A stretch of DNA of 64,000 nt from Fibrobacter sp. (GCA_017642335.1 JAGCPF010000009.1:1-64000); one strand, 5' to 3'; counted from the stretch's first letter, positions 7,179 through 15,787 are shown. Program-made: numbers and translations. Notes: generated from the letters alone by a model not told the origin.

Positions 7179-9611
7179 CTACTGCCACGTATTCGCGAAG
7201 CCCATACCGATGTTCAGCTTGATGCGCGTCGGTGAGACGGCATCGGGAATGACTGGCAGGTCTATCGGATTCAGCTTTCGGCTGGTGCTACGGTCGGTGT
7301 CATTGGATTCTCCGATGCGGTTCAGACCACGGGCCAACGTGAGCGAAATATCCAGCGGAACGTTATAGAAAATCTTGTTGCTCATACGGAAACTCAGGCC
7401 GACAGAACGGTCCCAGAAATTATGGTCCTTGAACTTGTCCATGTCGAACAACTTGCTATTCCATGCGGATCCGATCTGTGCGAAGAGGTCGATGTAGAAA
7501 TCGCGCGTCTCGAAAATCCAGAAGGAATTGCGCCAGTCGTCGTAGATTGACTGCAACAGGTGGAGTTCTGCCATGGCGGTTCTTGTCCCGGCGAGTGTGT
7601 AGCTTTCGGAACTGCGAAGGTACGGGTAGCCTTCGAGGAAAATTGGGTTATAGTAGTAGGAGTCCAGCGTGTCTTGCTTTGCGTCGGTGTTCCACTTGGC
7701 AATGACGTTGATTTTGCCGCCTGCGGCAACGCGCGTTCCCGTAACCGGGAGTTGCAGGCTTCCATAAAGGTTCAGCCCGACTTCGTTGATGTTGAAGTTC
7801 CTGTACTTGGGCTTGGCGAAACCGCTTTCGGTCACGTAGAAACTTTCGGAGAATGTTCCCGGACGGTAGAGGTCGCTATTGGTGTACTGGTAATAGACGA
7901 ACAAGCCGTTGCCCTGTCCGCTGATGCCTGTGCCATCTTCGTCCTCGTGGTCGCCGTACAGGCCGAACCCGAGAATTGCGCTAATTTGTTTTTGGTAAGT
8001 CCAGGTGAAACTGTCATCGTATTCATCTAGGTCGTAGAAGTTGAAGTCGGACCAGCCGTAGCTCAGGGCGAGTTGCAACGTGTCGATGGACTTGAATATG
8101 CTGTAACCGGCCAGCCCTGTGATGTTCTGGAGCGACATGGCGTAGTGGCTTAGCGAGAGCGAGTCACCGTTTTCTGAGCGTACGTCTTCGTTGCGGACTG
8201 TGTCCTTGCTGGTGTAGTTCGCATAGGAGTAGGCGAGGCCGAGATCGAGCGGGGTGCTCGTGTTCTGCCATGAGGCGAAGAATTCCTTTTCTTGGCGCGG
8301 GTTGAGGCCGTCACTGTTGATGTAGTCGTAGCCGTTGCCCAGTTCAAGCAACAGGCCAAGTTGGACGGTGTTCTTCTTGAGCGGGTCGGAGAGGATTACG
8401 GCAAGCCCCGCCTTGGTCTTGAGTTCGCCTTCGCCAAATACGGTAAGGTCGGGGGCGTTCTCGCTGAACATGAGCATTGGGACGAACAGCGGCAGGATGG
8501 GCAGAGGCCTGTAGGTTTTCTCGGCTCCAGCAAATTCGCGGTTCTCGAGATTTAGAGGCTTCTGGATGCGTTTGGGCAGGCTCCCGTGCAAAACGATAGG
8601 AGCATCTTTCGATGTAGAGTCTCCGACTGCGACCTTCACTGTGTCGCGGACTTCGACCTTGATGGTGCTGTCGCGTGTAGCGACAGTTGCCTGCGGGACG
8701 CATGCTGTCGAGTCGGCTTGCGTAGAATCCTTGGCTTCGGGGCAGGTGCTCCAGGTGGTGTCGGCCACCTTTATCACGCTGTCGCGGATCGTGACGACGA
8801 TGCTATCCTTGGTGGCGACAGGTGCGTTTGCGGCGCCGTTCTTGTAGCCAATCTTGTACAGGGAGAAGCCGTCCTTGTCGTACTGCGTGAAGAATATCGT
8901 GTCGCCAGAAAGAACCGGAGTGAATGCGCCGCCCACGACGTTCGTGAGGGGGCGCTCGGTTCCGGTGGAAAGTGATTTTTCGAACAGGTTGAAGATGCCG
9001 TTCCTGTTGCTTGCGAAGACAATCTTGTCGTTGTCGAGCCACTCGACGTCACGTTCGTCGTAGTCGGCGTTGCTCACAATCTTGTGGTTCTTGCCGTCGC
9101 TGTCGATGATGGCGATTCCGCGAGTAGTGTCGTCGAAGAATCCGAAAGCGATGCGCTTGCCGTCGGGGCTGAACTTGGGGCTGTAGATGTTGTAGTAGCG
9201 GTACTTGGCGTCGGGGACGAATAGGTCGACGGGATCGTCGGCGACGTATTCGTCGAAGTCCTTCGGGAACGGGGCCTTGCTCAGCACGAACCGGGTGCTT
9301 GCATTTTCGCGCCTTGCGAAGGCGACCGAGGTGCCCTGCTTGTCGATTGCGGGATAGACGGCATCGGTAAGGTAGGTGACGGAAACCTGGTTCTTGTTCG
9401 TGTCGCAGACGAAGACGTCGAAATGGGCGTGTCCCTTCTTGTCGCGGTTCTGGTAGCTGATGTAGGCGAGGATGGGGCCGCGCAGGCTGTCTTCGTACAC
9501 GTCAATGCCCTTGTCGAACCAAGCCTTCTTCGCCTTGAAACCAGACTTCGCGTATTCCGTGATGTCGATGGTCGTGCTTTCGTTTTCGATGGTGGCTTCC
9601 CCGATCTTCAC
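7179..9611 (-). CDS. TolB-like propeller plus C-terminal barrel, probably the 3' part of a split gene
   Basis: The 810-residue frame begins with a GTG and has no signal peptide. Residues of about 1-260 carry PD40/WD40-like blades (YSPKFSPDGKRIAFGF, DVEWLDNDKIVFASNRNG). A Ser/Thr/Asp-rich linker follows, then from about residue 380 to the end a long run of alternating amphipathic strands ending IGMGFANTWQ, typical of an outer-membrane barrel. A barrel protein without an export signal makes little sense alone. The upstream ORF (9608-10732) supplies a signal peptide and peptidase domain, and the two frames are separated only by a heptamer tract at 9633-9658. Upstream of the GTG this frame is open back through TAEVVDG to the tract. 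I infer that the two are one gene of about 1186 codons, currently out of frame. Confidence 0.75.
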   Translation of the reverse strand: MKIGEATIENESTTIDITEYAKSGFKAKKAWFDKGIDVYEDSLRGPILAYISYQNRDKKGHAHFDVFVCDTNKNQVSVTYLTDAVYPAIDKQGTSVAFARRENASTRFVLSKAPFPKDFDEYVADDPVDLFVPDAKYRYYNIYSPKFSPDGKRIAFGFFDDTTRGIAIIDSDGKNHKIVSNADYDERDVEWLDNDKIVFASNRNGIFNLFEKSLSTGTERPLTNVVGGAFTPVLSGDTIFFTQYDKDGFSLYKIGYKNGAANAPVATKDSIVVTIRDSVIKVADTTWSTCPEAKDSTQADSTACVPQATVATRDSTIKVEVRDTVKVAVGDSTSKDAPIVLHGSLPKRIQKPLNLENREFAGAEKTYRPLPILPLFVPMLMFSENAPDLTVFGEGELKTKAGLAVILSDPLKKNTVQLGLLLELGNGYDYINSDGLNPRQEKEFFASWQNTSTPLDLGLAYSYANYTSKDTVRNEDVRSENGDSLSLSHYAMSLQNITGLAGYSIFKSIDTLQLALSYGWSDFNFYDLDEYDDSFTWTYQKQISAILGFGLYGDHEDEDGTGISGQGNGLFVYYQYTNSDLYRPGTFSESFYVTESGFAKPKYRNFNINEVGLNLYGSLQLPVTGTRVAAGGKINVIAKWNTDAKQDTLDSYYYNPIFLEGYPYLRSSESYTLAGTRTAMAELHLLQSIYDDWRNSFWIFETRDFYIDLFAQIGSAWNSKLFDMDKFKDHNFWDRSVGLSFRMSNKIFYNVPLDISLTLARGLNRIGESNDTDRSTSRKLNPIDLPVIPDAVSPTRIKLNIGMGFANTWQ

Positions 9612-10732
9612 GCCGTCAACGACCTCGGCGGTGTCTCTCGTCTCTCGTCTCTCGTCTCATCACCAAGCGGCATCTTGAAAATACCGCCGTCAAACCAGTC
9701 CCCGCCGAAGTTCGATATGCCGTAGATGTGCTTGCCTGCGACAATCGGGAAATCTTGCCAGAAGGCGTCTTCCGTGAGTTTTGTACCTTCGACGAGCGTA
9801 CCGAGGGAATCCTTCTGTGCTTGGTATTGTTCCGTGATTTCTTTTTTCCAGGCGTTGTAGAGTTCCTTTTCGCTCAGCCCGAGAACCTTCTCGATGGCGG
9901 CGTCCAGTGTGACCCTGTGGAAACGCGACAATTCCGACCAGATTTTTGGCACGGCCGTTTCGCCGTAGTGCTTGCTGATGTAGCGCACCAGGGAGAAACC
10001 CTGGTTGTAGGGGCCGAGCTCTGCGTAGAGCGAGTTCGACGAGAAATTGTGCATGTATTCCAGCGAGAGCAGGTCGTCGTTCAGCGCGGCGACGCGGAGC
10101 AACATGTCGCGGTGCGTGTCCCAAGAGTCAAAACCCATGCGGCTCGATTCGTACTGGGCCGTACCTTCGGCAAGCCAAAGCGGCTGCAGGGTGAACGGGA
10201 AAAGCGAGAGGAAATCTGTGGTGGTGCGTTCGTTGTAGTAGTCAGAATAGCCCACCTGGAAACCGTAGATGTTCGGCAGAATCTTGCTTCCGCTTTCGAT
10301 GCTGACCAAGTGGCTGAATTCGTGCGTGACGACATCGGAAATCCAGCCGTGGCTGCTGCGGACCTTGAAATCCCAGTTGGTGAGCCAGAGGTGGACGCTG
10401 TTTTCGCTAGGTACTGCGTTTCCGTTGCTGTAGAGCGCGTTGTTCAGCGAGACGTTCACGCGACCGGGCAGGTCGATGCGGTAACGGCTGACAACCGAGT
10501 CGTAGACGGCTTCGGCGTAGGCCGAGACGGCGGCGGCGTGCTCGCTGTATTCCGCCGGATAGATGAACTGGAAATGCTCCGTGCCAGCTGTTTTCCACTG
10601 GATGTCGCTCTGGTTCCCGTAAAAACCGATTGCCTGGGCCTTGGCTGGTATCAGCGGGATGAGGGCCGTTGCACAAAGGAGGCTAGTAGCGAAAAAGCTT
10701 GAAAAAAGTCTGTGACGTTCGTTCAAAGGCAT
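9608..10732 (-). CDS. Exported HExxH peptidase-domain protein (5' part of split gene)
   Basis: The 374-residue frame has a signal peptide (hydrophobic LLCATALIPLIPAKAQA) and a gluzincin-like peptidase domain of the peptidase-MA type: HEFSH is the zinc-binding HExxH and the downstream WLAEGTAQYES supplies the likely third ligand glutamate. The frame reaches IFKMPLGD and then runs into repeat-derived sequence (ETRDERRETP) and a stop. Family members often carry a propeller and barrel after the peptidase, which is exactly what the next frame (7179-9611) encodes. Substrate is unknown. It is divergent from the SagB-like gene, with about 100 bases between. Confidence 0.8.
   Translation of the reverse strand: MPLNERHRLFSSFFATSLLCATALIPLIPAKAQAIGFYGNQSDIQWKTAGTEHFQFIYPAEYSEHAAAVSAYAEAVYDSVVSRYRIDLPGRVNVSLNNALYSNGNAVPSENSVHLWLTNWDFKVRSSHGWISDVVTHEFSHLVSIESGSKILPNIYGFQVGYSDYYNERTTTDFLSLFPFTLQPLWLAEGTAQYESSRMGFDSWDTHRDMLLRVAALNDDLLSLEYMHNFSSNSLYAELGPYNQGFSLVRYISKHYGETAVPKIWSELSRFHRVTLDAAIEKVLGLSEKELYNAWKKEITEQYQAQKDSLGTLVEGTKLTEDAFWQDFPIVAGKHIYGISNFGGDWFDGGIFKMPLGDETRDERRETPPRSLTA
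9633..9658. repeat. Heptamer tract (TCTCTCG)3.7 in coding DNA
   Basis: Three full TCTCTCG units plus partial units (GAGACGA on the coding strand). Gaining one unit (+7) or losing two (-14) makes 7179-10732 a single open frame with no stop, so the tract can act as a slippage switch. The same unit occurs at 18725 and 31555. Confidence 0.85.
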
Positions 10733-10835
10733 GGGGTGTTTCAGTCCTGATAAAAAAATACAGGGATAATCTAGAAAATTGGAGGCCCCGAAATGGGGAT
10801 AATTGCCATAATTACTAATTTAGAAACGAACCCTT

Positions 10836-12215
10836 ATGCGTTTTTATACGGAATCTTATCACGAGTCGACCCAGTATGCCCCCCGATTGTCGGGGGACCC
10901 GCTTTCGCTGCATTGGGAAAACGAGCCGATTCCGGACAAACGCTACCCCGGGTGTGAACGCATCGCCATGCCTCGGCACATGTTGCCCCCTTTGCCCGCT
11001 GCGACATTTGACGGGCTCGATTCCATAAATATTTATGTAGTTCTCCGGAAGTACGGAGTTCCTGACGGAGTCTTTTACTGCGATGTGGCCCGCCATCAGC
11101 TGGTGCGGATTGGGGCGGGTGCCGAGATGGAAACACTTGCGAACAGCTTTACGGATAGCGAGTTTATTCGGAATGTCCCCATGCTCTTTTTGTATGCCGG
11201 CTCCGTTAGCCGGACTGTGTGGAGGCTCAAGGAGGCCGCTTATCGCGAAATAGAGAAGGATGCGGGGGCCGTTATCGGCAACCAGATGCTGTTCTCGAAT
11301 GGTCGTGGCTTCAGGACGACTGTTTTGGGCGGCTTTGTTGACGATTCCGTTGCGAACGTACTTAAGTTGGCTTCGACAGAAATTCCCTTGTCTGCGTTGG
11401 CCGTGTATCCGGATTCGCTGAACGTGAATGCCCTTTCTTTGGACGAAGGTGCCGGTCGTTTTTCGTATTCGAACCGCAACGAATCTTTAGAAAAAGTTTA
11501 TGCTGTGGAATCCGCGGGGGCGGGCAACCGGTACGCTTCGCGTTTTATGCTCCAGAACCGCTGCGAGTGCATTGACGATTTGTCGCGCTGCATCCGTGTG
11601 TGCCGTTTGCAGGCGCAGTCCTTGCCGGGCGATGAATTCCCGCTGACCCCGGCGAAGTTCACGAACGATTATTACTACAGGGAAGCAGAACTGCTTCCGC
11701 AAAAGCCTTTGCGGATAACCCCCTTCAAACCGTATAATCTGGATTTGGATGATTTCTCGAGTATCTTGCGCTGGTTGGAACTTGGGCAAATCGATATGTT
11801 CGGTGCAGGCTTGCTCAAGATATGGGTGGTCGTGTTCAACGTCATGTTCGTGTATCCAGGTGTTTATAGGTACGTCCCGATACAAAAGTCCATCTACATG
11901 CAGTCATCGCAAGTGTCCGACAAAAAGTTCGCCCGTTGCCACTCCGCCCCGGAGCAGGCTCAGAACGCGACGTTTGCGATAATTCTGACTGCCGACTTGA
12001 ACGAGTGCTGCAACATTCTCGGGGATCGCGCTTACCGTTACCTGAACATGAACGCGGGTTACATCGCCGAGTCCGTTCACGTTTCTTCACGTATTTTGAA
12101 CAAAGTCTCCCATGCGGAGCATTTCTATTTCGAAAAAGAGCTGAAGACGCTGTGTAACATTCCCGAAAGCGAAAGCATCCTTTCTGAAATCGTTGTCGGA
12201 AGGGAAGATTCCTGA
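10836..12215 (+). CDS. SagB-type nitroreductase-fold oxidoreductase, 459 aa
   Basis: Nitroreductase-fold FMN enzymes of the SagB/ThcOx type oxidise azolines in thiazole/oxazole-modified peptides. The C-terminal half here has the typical pattern: ALAVYPDSLN with an ENR-like region in the middle, and GDRAYRYLNMNAGYIAESVHV followed by a terminal FEKELKTLCNI region. The N-terminal half looks like a degenerate companion domain. No cyclase (YcaO), precursor peptide or transporter is next to it, so a peptide-maturation role is uncertain; a stand-alone oxidoreductase is equally possible. A partial second copy lies at 13295-13453. A perfect 7-bp-stem palindrome is in frame at codons 15-21. Start ATG at 10836; no strong ribosome site. 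Confidence 0.65.
   Translation: MRFYTESYHESTQYAPRLSGDPLSLHWENEPIPDKRYPGCERIAMPRHMLPPLPAATFDGLDSINIYVVLRKYGVPDGVFYCDVARHQLVRIGAGAEMETLANSFTDSEFIRNVPMLFLYAGSVSRTVWRLKEAAYREIEKDAGAVIGNQMLFSNGRGFRTTVLGGFVDDSVANVLKLASTEIPLSALAVYPDSLNVNALSLDEGAGRFSYSNRNESLEKVYAVESAGAGNRYASRFMLQNRCECIDDLSRCIRVCRLQAQSLPGDEFPLTPAKFTNDYYYREAELLPQKPLRITPFKPYNLDLDDFSSILRWLELGQIDMFGAGLLKIWVVVFNVMFVYPGVYRYVPIQKSIYMQSSQVSDKKFARCHSAPEQAQNATFAIILTADLNECCNILGDRAYRYLNMNAGYIAESVHVSSRILNKVSHAEHFYFEKELKTLCNIPESESILSEIVVGREDS
10880..10896. repeat. Perfect palindrome near the SagB-like start
   Basis: CCCCCGATTGTCGGGGG: seven-base arms around TTG, 45 bases after the start codon, in frame. It could form a stable mRNA hairpin close to the initiation region. 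It looks like a dispersed palindromic repeat, which is inference. Confidence 0.6.
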
Positions 12216-12240
12216 TAAAAGCGTTTTGATAATACAAAAA

Positions 12241-12263
12241 AGCCCTGTCTTTGGGACAGGACT
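12241..12263 (-). terminator. Intrinsic terminator of the Rpn-like gene
   Basis: Stem CCTGTC/GACAGG (extended by flanking pairs) with a run of T on the minus strand (A run at 12235-12241). It lies just after the 12277 stop. Confidence 0.8.
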
Positions 12264-12276
12264 GTGAATATACAAA

Positions 12277-13179
12277 TTACAGATTGCGAATTTTCTTTTC
12301 CGAAAGTCCGGTTACTTTAACAATAAAGGATATGTCGGCACCCATATCGCGCATTTTCTTCGCGATTTCCAGCTTTGTTGTATACTCAGCCACGGCTCGG
12401 TCAAAGTCGCTCATGTCTACTGTCATAAGATACCTCGAACTGAAATTACATAATTTCACCTCGTTTTGCAATAGCTTGAATACGGGATCGTTTGCAAATT
12501 CGCTGAAATCGGCATCACGGTTCAAGGCGTCGATGGCCCGGAGCCACTGGGCTAGGCGACTACTGTCTCCAACGAACCTTTGCGCATCCTTGAAGAACTT
12601 TTCCACCTCGATCAGCGTGACAGTCTGCTTGTCAAAATACACCTGCATTTCCTGGTTGCGCAACTGCACCGTGTGCCGATAGTTTGTCGACTTGGGAAAC
12701 GCGTCGAAAAACTGGAAGCTGACCACGTTCAGGTTTTCAAGTTCGGGATCGTTCCCTTTCCTCGCCATGTTGCTTGTAAGGCGTGCCACGTAGAGGACCA
12801 GACGGTCTTTGAACAAGGAATTGTTATCCTCGTGCTGGACCTCGATAGATATCCGGTCCCGAGGCACATCGCCATCGCGGTCGTTCGTCAAGAGAATGTC
12901 CGGCTCTACGCTGCGGTAGCACAATTCCCCGGGAATGAAGGGGTTGACGAGTTTCGGGTTTTCAATGCGGTCGGAACCGATGAGACCCAGCGCCGCGTTC
13001 ACCAGGTCCGTCGTGAGCACGAGGTTCTGCTCGCTCGCGAGAATCTTCTTAATGCAGCCGTCGCTGTAGAAGTAAACGTTCCTATGCTCGTAGTTCTTGA
13101 TAAATGCATCTACATCGCCGCCGTTATCGTTTATTTTCCTGAGTTCCTTGAGAAATTTGGCAAATTCTTCTCGAATCAT
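12277..13179 (-). CDS. Rpn/PD-(D/E)XK nuclease-family transposase-like protein, 300 aa
   Basis: The family (PDDEXK_2, recombination-promoting nucleases) contains DNA nucleases that are often mobile or multi-copy. The nuclease core is visible as EPDILLTN followed about 15 residues later by ISIEVQHED, i.e. the D...ExQ form of the active site. The C-terminus AKKMRDMGADISFIVKVTGLSEKKIRNL is the usual helix-turn-helix-like tail of the family. Length is normal and the frame intact. It is inserted between the complete SagB-like gene and a broken copy of that gene's 3' region, and has its own terminator. Activity is inferred only from family. Confidence 0.85.
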   Translation of the reverse strand: MIREEFAKFLKELRKINDNGGDVDAFIKNYEHRNVYFYSDGCIKKILASEQNLVLTTDLVNAALGLIGSDRIENPKLVNPFIPGELCYRSVEPDILLTNDRDGDVPRDRISIEVQHEDNNSLFKDRLVLYVARLTSNMARKGNDPELENLNVVSFQFFDAFPKSTNYRHTVQLRNQEMQVYFDKQTVTLIEVEKFFKDAQRFVGDSSRLAQWLRAIDALNRDADFSEFANDPVFKLLQNEVKLCNFSSRYLMTVDMSDFDRAVAEYTTKLEIAKKMRDMGADISFIVKVTGLSEKKIRNL

Positions 13180-13294
13180 GTGTTTTTTCCCTTGCCGGAA
13201 CGCGCCGGTTCGCGGACAGGCTCATGCCCGTCTGTTCCTATAGACGTTTTTACGGAGTTTTTTGTCCGAGAGATGAGGAAAAAAGTTATGGGGT

Positions 13295-13453
13295 CGCGCT
13301 TATCGTTACCTAAACATGAATGCGGGCTACATCGCCGAGTCCGTTCACGTTTCTTCACGTATTTTGAACAAAGTCTCCCATGCGGAGCATTCCTATTTCG
13401 GAAAAGAATTGATGATTTGTATGCAAGTTAATGCTTTTTTACTTGCGTTGTGA
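13295..13453 (+). pseudogene. 3' fragment of a second SagB-like gene
   Basis: The frame RAYRYLNMNAGYIAESVHVS and on to HAEHSYFGKEL matches the SagB-like protein (12032 onward) almost residue for residue over about 38 codons, then diverges to an unrelated tail and TGA. Most differences are third-position changes, so the copy came from a paralogue that had been under selection rather than from a fresh duplication. There is no start codon or upstream domain. It lies upstream of the Rpn-like gene on the other side from the complete copy. Confidence 0.85.
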
Positions 13454-13474
13454 GAGTGCAAGGGTTTATATTTG
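13443..13474 (+). promoter_or_regulatory. Bacteroidetes-type promoter for the 13512 lipoprotein
   Basis: TTG at 13443, a 21-base spacer and TATATTTG at 13467-13474 match the TTG-N19-21-TAnnTTTG consensus known from Bacteroidetes. The ATG is 37 bases on, with GGAAGGAG before it. Confidence 0.65.
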
Positions 13475-13511
13475 TATGTAGATTTTGAAATGCTTATTAG
13501 GGAAGGAGAAT

Positions 13512-14051
13512 ATGAAAAAAATTTCACTATTGTTTTTGATGGCGATTTTTGCCATTTCTTGCTCGAAGGATGAATCTCGTTCCGAGAAAAAAGTGGACTT
13601 GCCGAATGTGGACGGAATGCAGTCCGTTGAAGCGAGTCTCCCTGCGGAAAATGAAAATACAGTGCAAAATCAGGCGGAAGGCAAGGGTGTCCCTCCGAAG
13701 CCGGGTAAGCTCTATGCGCCTCCAAAACCAGCAACTAAAGGACTCTATGACTTTAGCGAATGTAAAGCCAAACATCCCGAAGGAAGTGAGGCGTACAAGG
13801 ATTGCGTCAAGGCGAAGTATCCGAATCTGAAATTTGCGGGAGAAGAAAAGGTTGATCCTGATGTTGAAATGAAAATAGAAAAGGAAATGGAAAAAGAAGC
13901 GTTTAAAAATTTGAAAAAAGAGCAGAATAGATACAACGATTCATTAGCGCGATTGGGTGAAAGAACTGGCCCAAGGCAACCGGGCCCAGAGGGTGTTTTG
14001 AGAAATCTTATGATTAAGTGTAAGGAAAGAGGAGATTGCCCTCAAGAATAA
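13512..14051 (+). CDS. Charged lipoprotein, 179 aa, unknown function
   Basis: Lipobox AISC follows a short hydrophobic signal (MKKISLLFLMAIF). The mature part is Lys/Glu/Pro rich with a KPGKLYAPPKPATKGLYDF stretch and a charged helix (EMKIEKEMEKEAFKNLKKEQ). The start at 13512 has an ideal GGAAGGAG. It opens an AT-rich patch with three more small secreted proteins on the same strand. No family recognised. Confidence 0.8.
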   Translation: MKKISLLFLMAIFAISCSKDESRSEKKVDLPNVDGMQSVEASLPAENENTVQNQAEGKGVPPKPGKLYAPPKPATKGLYDFSECKAKHPEGSEAYKDCVKAKYPNLKFAGEEKVDPDVEMKIEKEMEKEAFKNLKKEQNRYNDSLARLGERTGPRQPGPEGVLRNLMIKCKERGDCPQE

Positions 14052-14091
14052 GTTGTTTTTGATTCTTCTTTTGAATATTCCAAGGGTAATT

Positions 14092-14670
14092 ATGTCTGTC
14101 CGAGTGATTTATAAACTTTGCATCTTTATTGCAAGTGCGTTCGCATTTTGCAATGCCGCCGATTTTCCAGATGAAAAATCTGATGACGATCCTATCTTTG
14201 CCGATTTTTGCGTTTACAAGGATGTTGTTTCTTGGATAAAAAATGATAGCGTTTATGCTTTATCCTATTATAAAATGCAAAATGAATTTACGATTACAAT
14301 CGATTATAAGAGTACGACAAGTTCATCCATATTCGGAGTAAGTCTTCCGGATCTTGATCAAAAAAAATTACAGACCGATCTTGTGCGAGGAGTGCAAGGA
14401 GAAGGAGCTGGATCTTATCGAGGTCGAAAATATTCAAGAAATAGGGTTGTAAAACCTTACGACTTAATCGATTTTTACATTCTTCAAAAAGATTCTTTAT
14501 ATGTTAAAACTCTTTTTGGAACAACGAATCGGTTGAAATGGGAATATCTCCTTGATATGGGAAAACAGAAACAAAAAATATCTGGAGATAACGTCATTTA
14601 CATTTCCGGTTTCTGCACCGAGGAACAGTTGAAAATTATCAGAAAGCGGAAAAAGGGTAACGGCAACTAA
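14092..14670 (+). CDS. Secreted protein with YISGFCTEEQLK tail, 192 aa
   Basis: A signal peptide (VIYKLCIFIASAFAFCNAA) leads a mature protein of unknown family. AT-rich codon use differs from the housekeeping genes around. The last 25 residues (NVIYISGFCTEEQLKIIRKR) recur almost identically, also at DNA level, at the end of the 15326-15787 frame. The start at 14092 is chosen for its AAGGG site and the signal peptide; an in-frame TTG at 14053 would add a second hydrophobic stretch. Function unknown. Confidence 0.7.
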   Translation: MSVRVIYKLCIFIASAFAFCNAADFPDEKSDDDPIFADFCVYKDVVSWIKNDSVYALSYYKMQNEFTITIDYKSTTSSSIFGVSLPDLDQKKLQTDLVRGVQGEGAGSYRGRKYSRNRVVKPYDLIDFYILQKDSLYVKTLFGTTNRLKWEYLLDMGKQKQKISGDNVIYISGFCTEEQLKIIRKRKKGNGN

Positions 14671-14723
14671 TCTGCGATATTTTTTTACTGAGAGCTTGGT
14701 TTAAGTGGATATTAGTTAAACAA

Positions 14724-15305
14724 ATGAAAAGAATAGTATTACTTATTTTTCTCATTCTCTATTGCCCTTTGCTAGCGGAACCATTAGGTTTTGTTGTGGA
14801 TTTTTGCTCTTTTCCTAGGGAAAATCACTGCACTGATCAAAGAGAAATTCGTCAGATTGGATTGAAACTTGCTAATTTCGCGAAAATAGAACCACAAGTT
14901 GAACGTTTGTCTGAGTTCACTGTTGACTGTTCTCAACAATTTAGCACTTCTTTCATGTGGTCCGTTAGTCTAGAGTATCCCGATTTTCAGGAAATGGGTT
15001 GTCAATCATTTGGTGGAGGCATCTTATCTGATAATTGTCAGTCTACTAAGATTTTGAAATTAGTGAAAACTTCTGCATTAAAAAATTTAATAGTGTATTG
15101 TGATGAGAAAAAGATAGAGAACGAACTTGTGAACGTGAAAGATCGATTGTTTAGAATCAAGGCGAACATTTCGACAACTCGGTTTCGGCAGTCGCGAAAA
15201 CCTTCAGAAAATGTGAGTGATTATCCTAAGGATTTAAACGGCTCTATTGAATTTAAGGGACAATATATAGGTGAGTGTGATTCCACGGAATTGATTGATG
15301 AATAA
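14724..15305 (+). CDS. Cys-containing secreted protein, 193 aa, unknown function
   Basis: Signal peptide MKRIVLLIFLILYCPLLAEP. The mature part has eight or so cysteines (DFCSF, NHCTD, VDCSQ, GCQSF, DNCQS, VYCDE, GECDS), which suggests disulfides in the periplasm or outside. AT rich, with no clear ribosome site. The following frame (15326-15787) begins 20 bases after its stop without a proper start, so the two might be halves of one older gene. No family recognised. Confidence 0.6.
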   Translation: MKRIVLLIFLILYCPLLAEPLGFVVDFCSFPRENHCTDQREIRQIGLKLANFAKIEPQVERLSEFTVDCSQQFSTSFMWSVSLEYPDFQEMGCQSFGGGILSDNCQSTKILKLVKTSALKNLIVYCDEKKIENELVNVKDRLFRIKANISTTRFRQSRKPSENVSDYPKDLNGSIEFKGQYIGECDSTELIDE

Positions 15306-15325
15306 AATAAGAGTATCAAGGATAG

Positions 15326-15787
15326 CTCGGTGCTAAGGAAAGTGAATATTGTTTTGCTAAAGAAAAGTCAAAAGAGGGGATTGTATGGAAATGGAAAAAA
15401 TATAAAGGAAGCAAGGAGTACTTGTTTTCCTATATACCTTGTTCTTTTGAAGGAAACTATTCTTTTGATAATAATACCAATAATGGTCCCTTGTTTGGAT
15501 ACATGCTTAATACGTCGGTTTACAATAGCGAAAAACCGTCGAGATGTTTAAAAGAGCATTTTGACACTAGAGAATATATTTCTTTGGATGAGATACAAAA
15601 GTCAACAGAGGCAGAACAATCAAAATTAACCAAAATCAAAAATACTTATTATGATCTAGATTGGGAAATCACCTACGACTCGAATTACGTTTGGCTTCAT
15701 CATTCCGGTTCCACCAAAGTCTACATTTCCGGCTTTTGCACCGAGGAACAGTTGAAACTGATTAAAGAACGGCAAAAGAAAAATTAA
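15326..15787 (+). pseudogene. Start-less frame ending in the YISGFCTEEQLK tail
   Basis: The frame is open from 15326 (LGAKESEYCFAKEK...) but has no ATG until deep inside; the first plausible start is TTG 15422. It contains cysteines and ends with KVYISGFCTEEQLKLIKERQ, the same tail as the 14092 protein (34 of 36 bases identical, 14599-14634 against 15722-15757). I read it as the 3' part of a secreted-protein gene that lost its signal sequence, possibly by frameshift relative to 14724-15305. It could still be expressed from TTG. Confidence 0.5.

Noticed and set aside
12580..13431. 283-codon frame opposite the Rpn-like gene
   Set aside because: Shadow of the Rpn gene running by chance into the SagB fragment in the wrong frame.
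12277..13453. Complete composite transposon around the Rpn-like gene
   Set aside because: No terminal inverted repeats or short target duplications are visible; the flanking similarity is an old paralogue fragment.
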